Assembly (NCBI GenBank): GCA_035511075.1
Contig: DATKFW010000011.1
Span: 1-64,000, forward strand
From: DATAUD01 sp035511075
GTDB lineage: Bacteria; Verrucomicrobiota; Verrucomicrobiia; Limisphaerales; Palsa-1400
Direction of reading: 5' to 3'
Length of the DNA stretch: 64,000 bases
Positions 59,822 through 64,000 of the stretch are shown here, in pieces. The translations under genes were made by a program, and so were the position numbers. The notes beneath the pieces were generated by a model. That model ran no database searches and had not been told where the DNA came from. It saw only the letters and a list, made by a program, of their open reading frames with translations. Positions within the stretch are counted from its first letter, which is position 1, and the number at the start of each line of letters is the position of its first letter.

Positions 59822-61597
59822 CTACTTGACCACTGCGCGGGGGTTGGCGGGCGTTTCCGTTGTCACTTCCGCATGGCCATTCTTGGATACGGCGGCCATG
59901 CTCTGGTCCTTAGCTACGCGCATGACTTCCTCGGGCGTGGTAATGCCGTGGCCGATGAGCCGCCAGCCATCGTCGCTGAGGCTGCGCATGCCATTGCGGA
60001 CGGCGGCCTCGCGGATTTCCCCGCTGGAACAACTGCGCAGCACCATCTGGCGGATTCCGTTGTCCAAATCCATCCACTCAAAAATTCCGTGCCGTCCGTG
60101 ATAGCCCGTGTTGCGGCAGGCCTGGCAGCCGGCCGCCCGAAACACCTTCACCTTGGAAGGGATGCCCGCCATCTCCTTGAGCGCCGCTGTCGTTTCCGAC
60201 TTGTCTTCGGATTTGCATTCCGGGCAAAGCACGCGCACCAGCCGTTGCGCCAGCACCGCCTCCAGCGAGGAGGCCACAAGGTAAGGCTCGACATTCATAT
60301 CGACCAGCCGCGTCAGCGCGCCGGGCGCGTCATTGGTGTGAAGGGTCGAAAAAACCAGGTGGCCCGTCAGTGATGCCTGCACCGCAATCTGCGCCGTCTC
60401 CTGGTCGCGAATTTCGCCCACCAGAATGACATCGGGGTCATGGCGCAAAATCGAGCGCAAGCCGCGCGCAAAAGTCAGCCCGGCCTTTTCCGAAACCTGA
60501 ATCTGGTTGACGCCCCGCATCTGATATTCAATGGGGTCCTCAATGGTGATGATCTTGCGCACGGCGTCGTTGATGGCCGCCAGCGCGGTGTAAAGGGTCG
60601 AAGTCTTGCCGCTGCCCGTCGGGCCTGTGACCAGGATGATTCCGTGCGGCAGCGCCAGCACCTTGTTGAATGAAGCCAGCACCTCCGGAGCCATGCCCAG
60701 TTGTTCCATGCCCAGCAGAGTCGCCTTTTGCCGCAGCAACCGCATCACCACCGCCTCGCCGTGCAACATCGGTATGATCGAGACGCGGATGTCGACCTCG
60801 TTATTGGCAAGGCGGATCTTGATGCGCCCGTCCTGGGGCAGGCGCTTTTCGGCAATGTTCAAGTGGCTCAGAATTTTGACACGCGACACGATGGCCGGCT
60901 GAAAGCGCTTGATTTGCGCCGGCACCGGGATTTCCTGCAAGACGCCGTCTATCCGGTAACGAATTCGCAACTCGTCCTCGAACGGCTCCAAATGGATGTC
61001 CGACGCCCGCAATTCGATCGCGTCGGACAGGACCTGGTTGACAAATTTGATGATCGAGGCGTCTTCGGCGGCATTGTCCAGGTTGGTGTCTTCCGCGCCA
61101 GATTCATCGACGACTTGCAACGGCGCCACGTCATCGAGCGTGTCAATGGTGTCCGCGCCGACGCCCAGGCGCCTCTTGATCTCGCGGCGGATCGATTCGG
61201 TGGGCGCCAGGACCGGCTGAATCTTCAGCCCGGTCATCGATTTAAGCGTGTCCAGGCCCTGCGTGGCGAAAAGCCGGCTTGTGGCCACTTCCACTACGTC
61301 ATTGACGCGCTTTAGCGGCAGCAATTCCTCCTTCAAGAGAACGCGCGCGGGAAACAGGGACAGCAGTTCGCGATCCGGCTCCAAATCATCCAGCGACGTG
61401 TAGCCAAGATCATATTCCTTGGCCAGCCAGCGCAGTACATCTTCCTCCGATTCCATCGGCTTTTGGCTTCCGGACCGGATTTGCTGGTTAAGAATGGATG
61501 CGTCGGTGGAGGACAGTTGCCTGGCTTCGACCATCTGGTCGAGGTCGAGCGATTTTGTCGTCGGCTTTTCCGCTGTTTTTGTTTCGTTCGCGTTCAT
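59822..61597 (-). CDS. gspE: Type II secretion ATPase GspE
   Basis: A 591-residue ATPase. Residues 1-130 are the GspE/PilB N1 domain. The motor has Walker A GPTGSGKT (325-332), ITIEDPIEYQ (Asp box), ILVGEIRDQET (Walker B) and STLHTND (His box). The CM zinc motif is CPEC (458-461) with CQAC (491-494). It energises pseudopilus assembly with GspL and GspF. ATG at 61597 (MNANETKTAEK) is preferred over the basic extension to 61642. First gene of the long operon; the 73-bp gap to the Spy-like gene has no obvious promoter. PilB of type IV pili is a close relative, but context gives GspE. Confidence 0.95.
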   Translation of the reverse strand: MNANETKTAEKPTTKSLDLDQMVEARQLSSTDASILNQQIRSGSQKPMESEEDVLRWLAKEYDLGYTSLDDLEPDRELLSLFPARVLLKEELLPLKRVNDVVEVATSRLFATQGLDTLKSMTGLKIQPVLAPTESIRREIKRRLGVGADTIDTLDDVAPLQVVDESGAEDTNLDNAAEDASIIKFVNQVLSDAIELRASDIHLEPFEDELRIRYRIDGVLQEIPVPAQIKRFQPAIVSRVKILSHLNIAEKRLPQDGRIKIRLANNEVDIRVSIIPMLHGEAVVMRLLRQKATLLGMEQLGMAPEVLASFNKVLALPHGIILVTGPTGSGKTSTLYTALAAINDAVRKIITIEDPIEYQMRGVNQIQVSEKAGLTFARGLRSILRHDPDVILVGEIRDQETAQIAVQASLTGHLVFSTLHTNDAPGALTRLVDMNVEPYLVASSLEAVLAQRLVRVLCPECKSEDKSETTAALKEMAGIPSKVKVFRAAGCQACRNTGYHGRHGIFEWMDLDNGIRQMVLRSCSSGEIREAAVRNGMRSLSDDGWRLIGHGITTPEEVMRVAKDQSMAAVSKNGHAEVTTETPANPRAVVK

Positions 61598-61669
61598 ATA
61601 CGTTGCAGGCCCGTAGCGGCAAGCGCGCCGCCACGGCGCCATTACCTATAGACTCCGCACAGCGGAGAT

Positions 61670-62191
61670 TTATTGCAAAAGACCGTTGACTGTGGCGATG
61701 GCCTCCTGTTTCGGGGTCAGGACACTGCGCAAATCCTCCTGGGCTGCCAGGAGTTTGGCTTGCTTATCCTTGATCTCCGCGCGGACAGCCGCCAGCTTGG
61801 TTTTGATTTCAGCCGTCGGGGCGTTGTCATCGATTGCTTTTTGGAGCGCCTCGAGGGTGGCGCTGGGTTCGCCGAAGGGACTCCGGCGCGGCCTTGCGTT
61901 TTCGCCGCCATTATCGCCGTTGTTGTTGCGGCGTCTTCCGCCAAAGCCGCCGCGAAATCTCATTGCCATGACGTCGCGGCCGGCATCGAAGACCTTGCCG
62001 AGCTTTGGCTCGATGGCTTGCCATTCCTGGTCGTCCTTGATCTCCATTTGATCGCGGAGCCTGTCCATCATGTCCTGTTTCATCTGGGCTGGATCGAAAT
62101 TTCCGCGCCCCTGGGCCATTGTATTTCCGGTGCCCAAAGCCAGAAGGGCGGCACATCCGCCCGCTATCAAAACTTTCCTCAATATGTTCAT
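61670..62191 (-). CDS. Spy/CpxP-like periplasmic protein
   Basis: A 173-residue protein with a signal peptide (LIAGGCAALLALGTGNTMAQ). Mature residues are mainly helical: DPAQMKQDMMDRLRDQMEIK, DQEWQAIEPKLGKVFDAGRD, then TLEALQKAIDDNAP and LRSVLTPKQEAIATVN, which resembles the LTPxQ motif of Spy/CpxP proteins. A Gly/Arg/Asn-rich loop (RFRGGFGGRRRNNNG) interrupts it. Likely a periplasmic chaperone-like protein. It precedes gspE in the same direction. Confidence 0.6.
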   Translation of the reverse strand: MNILRKVLIAGGCAALLALGTGNTMAQGRGNFDPAQMKQDMMDRLRDQMEIKDDQEWQAIEPKLGKVFDAGRDVMAMRFRGGFGGRRRNNNGDNGGENARPRRSPFGEPSATLEALQKAIDDNAPTAEIKTKLAAVRAEIKDKQAKLLAAQEDLRSVLTPKQEAIATVNGLLQ

Positions 62192-62360
62192 AATGTCTGT
62201 CAGAGTTTACGGTTAACCGAGTTCGTGGACGCCCATTCTGCGGCACGAACAATTGACGTCATCGCGTCATATGCAACAATCGTGCCAGCAACCCAAGAGG
62301 TTGATATTCAGGTGGAAAACCGGTTTGGACCCCTGGATTTGCGCACTTGTTGCTCACTGC

Positions 62361-62377
62361 TGCGCAACAGTTGCGCA
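62361..62377. promoter_or_regulatory. Perfect 17-bp palindrome, operator-like
   Basis: TGCGCAAC-A-GTTGCGCA, both arms 8 bp, 50 bp upstream of the GTG at 62428 and 169 bp from the divergent Spy-like start. A related half, TGCGCAC, lies about 20 bp before it. Symmetry suggests a dimeric regulator site. No regulator is assigned. Confidence 0.45.
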
Positions 62378-62427
62378 CCCCAAGGCCGAGATTGACTGCT
62401 GATTCGCGAGGTGTAGTCTCGCCCATA

Positions 62428-63957
62428 GTGACCGACACACGAACCCGCCTTTTTCAAGTAATCATCGTGCTGCTGGGCGCGTTCTCTTTGTCGGTCATTC
62501 TCGCCTTTCACAATATCACCGACGGCGATCTTTGGGCCAAACTGGCCATTGGCGAAACGGTGTGGAAAACCGGGCACATTTTCCGGCACGATGTCTATGC
62601 CTTTACGCCCACGCTGCCCGAGTATATCGATCACGAGTGCGGAGCGGGCGTGGTCTTCTACGATTTGCTTCACTGGTTCGGCCCCGCCTCGCTCATCGTC
62701 CTGAGAATGGTTTTGGCGCTGGGATTGCTTGCGGCCGCCGCCTGGGCCGGACGGCGGCAGGGATGCAGCGTGAATGTGCTGCTGCTTCTGGCGATTCCGG
62801 CGGCCGCCTCCATTCTAACGGGATACATCCCCGTCGTGCGGAGCCACGTGTTTACGTTTTTCCTTTTCGCTGTGACCCTTCTTTGTGTCGAAGAATTGCG
62901 CGGCGGGGCGCGCTGGCCGGCCGTCGTCCTGCCTTTGCTGACGCTGGCAGGAACCAATCTTCACGGCGGATTCGTCGTCGCGCTGGGCGTTGTCTTCTTC
63001 TATTGCGCTGTCGGCTGGTTTGCAGGGAAAAACCGCGCGCTGATGGCTTTTACGGCGGCAGCCTGCGCTGCGGTGACGCTGATCAATCCGTACGGCTTGA
63101 ACTTTTGGCGCTACTTGATTCCAGCCTTGTTGCATCCGCGCGCGCGGATAGCGGAATTCCGTCCGCCGCCGTTGCTGGCATCGGACGATTTTTGGGGTTT
63201 CCGGCTGATGTTTGCAGTGGCGGTCATTGCGGTGGCCGCCGGATGGCGTCATGTCTCGCGCCCGAATTACCCCGGGCTGGCCGTCATGGCGGGGACCGCC
63301 TTTATGGGATGGCACAGCCGCCGGCACGGTCCGTTCCTCGGCGCCGCGGCGTTGGCCTTCGCCGGCCCTTATGCGGAAGCTTCCTTGAAGACCCACGCCG
63401 CCCGGCTCAGATTCAACCCGGTTTACGGCGTCGGAATCCTGTACGTGGGAATCGCCTTTTTCGTCGCGTTGAAAATTCTTCCGGGCGCGTCGTTGCAGCC
63501 GTTGGCGCCGGTCGGCCAAGACCCTGTGCGGGAGGCGGACATACTGGCATTGGCCGGGGCGCGCGGAAACCTGGCGACGCCCTTCGCCTGGGGCAGCTAT
63601 CTGAGCTGGCGTCTTTATCCCAAAATCAAGATTTCAATGGATGGCCGTTACGAGACGGCCTATCCAGAATCCACCTTCGCGCTCAACAACGATTTCTTCG
63701 ATCATGGAGCGGATTGGTTCCGGCTTTGCCGTCAGTTTAAGGTCGATTACGTCATCCTGGATTTGCAAACGGAGCGGCTGCGGCCGGAAGATTTGATAGC
63801 CCGAGGCTACGTGTTGATTTGGAAGCAGGACGATCTTTCGGCCCTTCTTGCCCTGCCCGAGCACGCGCAATTGCTTCTGCAAACTGCGACGAATCTCCCG
63901 CCTACGACCATTGATCCCCTGGACCTCCGCGTGAGGGACAACCCCTCGGCCCCGTGA
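62428..63957 (+). CDS. Multi-spanning membrane protein with C-terminal periplasmic domain
   Basis: A 509-residue protein using GTG 62428. Hydrophobic helices are abundant through residue about 370 (VIIVLLGAFSLSVILAF, ALGLLAAAAWAG, FFLFAVTLLCV, LTLAGTNLHGGFVVALG and others). The first loop has ITDGDLWAKLAIGETVW, HDVYAFT and a YIDHECGAG segment, which resembles the ITDTDLWWHLKTGEWI-like opening of certain glycosyltransferase-C-type membrane proteins. The soluble C-terminus has KISMDGRYETAYPESTFALNN and VDYVILDLQTERLRP. It may be a GT-C-type transferase or a lineage-specific envelope protein. An ATG/TTG upstream at 62347 would add 27 polar residues. Confidence 0.62.
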   Translation: MTDTRTRLFQVIIVLLGAFSLSVILAFHNITDGDLWAKLAIGETVWKTGHIFRHDVYAFTPTLPEYIDHECGAGVVFYDLLHWFGPASLIVLRMVLALGLLAAAAWAGRRQGCSVNVLLLLAIPAAASILTGYIPVVRSHVFTFFLFAVTLLCVEELRGGARWPAVVLPLLTLAGTNLHGGFVVALGVVFFYCAVGWFAGKNRALMAFTAAACAAVTLINPYGLNFWRYLIPALLHPRARIAEFRPPPLLASDDFWGFRLMFAVAVIAVAAGWRHVSRPNYPGLAVMAGTAFMGWHSRRHGPFLGAAALAFAGPYAEASLKTHAARLRFNPVYGVGILYVGIAFFVALKILPGASLQPLAPVGQDPVREADILALAGARGNLATPFAWGSYLSWRLYPKIKISMDGRYETAYPESTFALNNDFFDHGADWFRLCRQFKVDYVILDLQTERLRPEDLIARGYVLIWKQDDLSALLALPEHAQLLLQTATNLPPTTIDPLDLRVRDNPSAP

Positions 63958-64000
63958 TCAGATTTTCCCGTAAACCTCTTCGACGACGGCGCGGAAGTTG
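63958..64000 (-). CDS. C-terminal end of a gene that continues past the window
   Basis: The minus strand ends a frame at TGA (63958-63960) after NFRAVVEEVYGKI. It directly adjoins the stop of the convergent membrane-protein gene. Only 13 residues are visible, too few to identify. Confidence 0.5.
   Translation of the reverse strand, partial: NFRAVVEEVYGKI

Overview
The window reads as chromosomal DNA of a GC-rich, Gram-negative soil or freshwater bacterium, most likely in the Verrucomicrobiota (Pedosphaera/Limisphaera-like). I infer this from several traits: exported proteins with Ig-like folds that end in a shared FYR...LP tail, a large one-operon type II secretion system, secreted PQQ-propeller, GH106-like and tricorn-like enzymes, and an ArgJ carrying an insertion next to its self-cleavage site. 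No rRNA, tRNA, CRISPR array, IS element or integrase was seen. Taxonomy and all functions are inferred from protein motifs without database searches.

Layout. 1-420: 5' end of an exported protein gene on the minus strand, broken by an in-frame stop. 0.7-9.1 kb (plus): a PQQ-like propeller, accA, a mannose-6-phosphate isomerase, a PilZ-like protein with pilT, a DUF4412-like lipoprotein-type protein, and a GH106-like hydrolase. 9.1-11.0 kb (minus): a metal amidohydrolase with a CIA30-like tail. 11.2-13.8 kb (plus): a small zinc-ribbon membrane protein and a ClC-type channel with CBS domains. 13.8-25.7 kb (minus): gap-rsmD-relE-like, two exported proteins, rho with a WYL regulator, cysK, a PQQ-type sugar dehydrogenase, an SDR and an AMP-forming ligase, interrupted by one plus-strand orphan VapB-like antitoxin. 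25.8-29.1 kb: a tricorn-like protease. 29.2-34.6 kb: a possible papain-fold enzyme, a family-2 glycosyltransferase, a coiled-coil membrane protein, two small membrane proteins and a peroxiredoxin. 34.7-43.9 kb: mnmA/argJ (divergent), a Tat-exported ferritin-like protein, an aldo/keto reductase, glycerate kinase, an HTH-MBL fusion, and ilvN-ilvC behind a classical attenuation leader. 43.9-45.4 kb: a two-gene AAA ATPase + TOPRIM cassette resembling OLD/PARIS-type defence modules. 45.5-46.9 kb: a sugar-phosphate isomerase-like protein and a lone receiver domain.

46.95-61.6 kb is one long minus-strand operon. It runs gspE-F-G-H-I-J-K-L-M-C-like, then a secretin divided into two separately exported proteins, then a sensor kinase and a sigma-54 activator. 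Most junctions are 4-nt ATGA overlaps or gaps under 25 nt. The kinase/regulator pair therefore probably controls, or is made together with, the secretion machine. 61.7-64 kb holds a Spy-like periplasmic protein, a multi-spanning membrane protein preceded by a perfect palindrome, and the tail of another minus-strand gene.

The observations I rate highest are the split secretin (a periplasmic N-domain cut in half between two polypeptides), the AAA/TOPRIM two-gene cassette, the ilv leader peptide with its terminator, and the ArgJ insertion.
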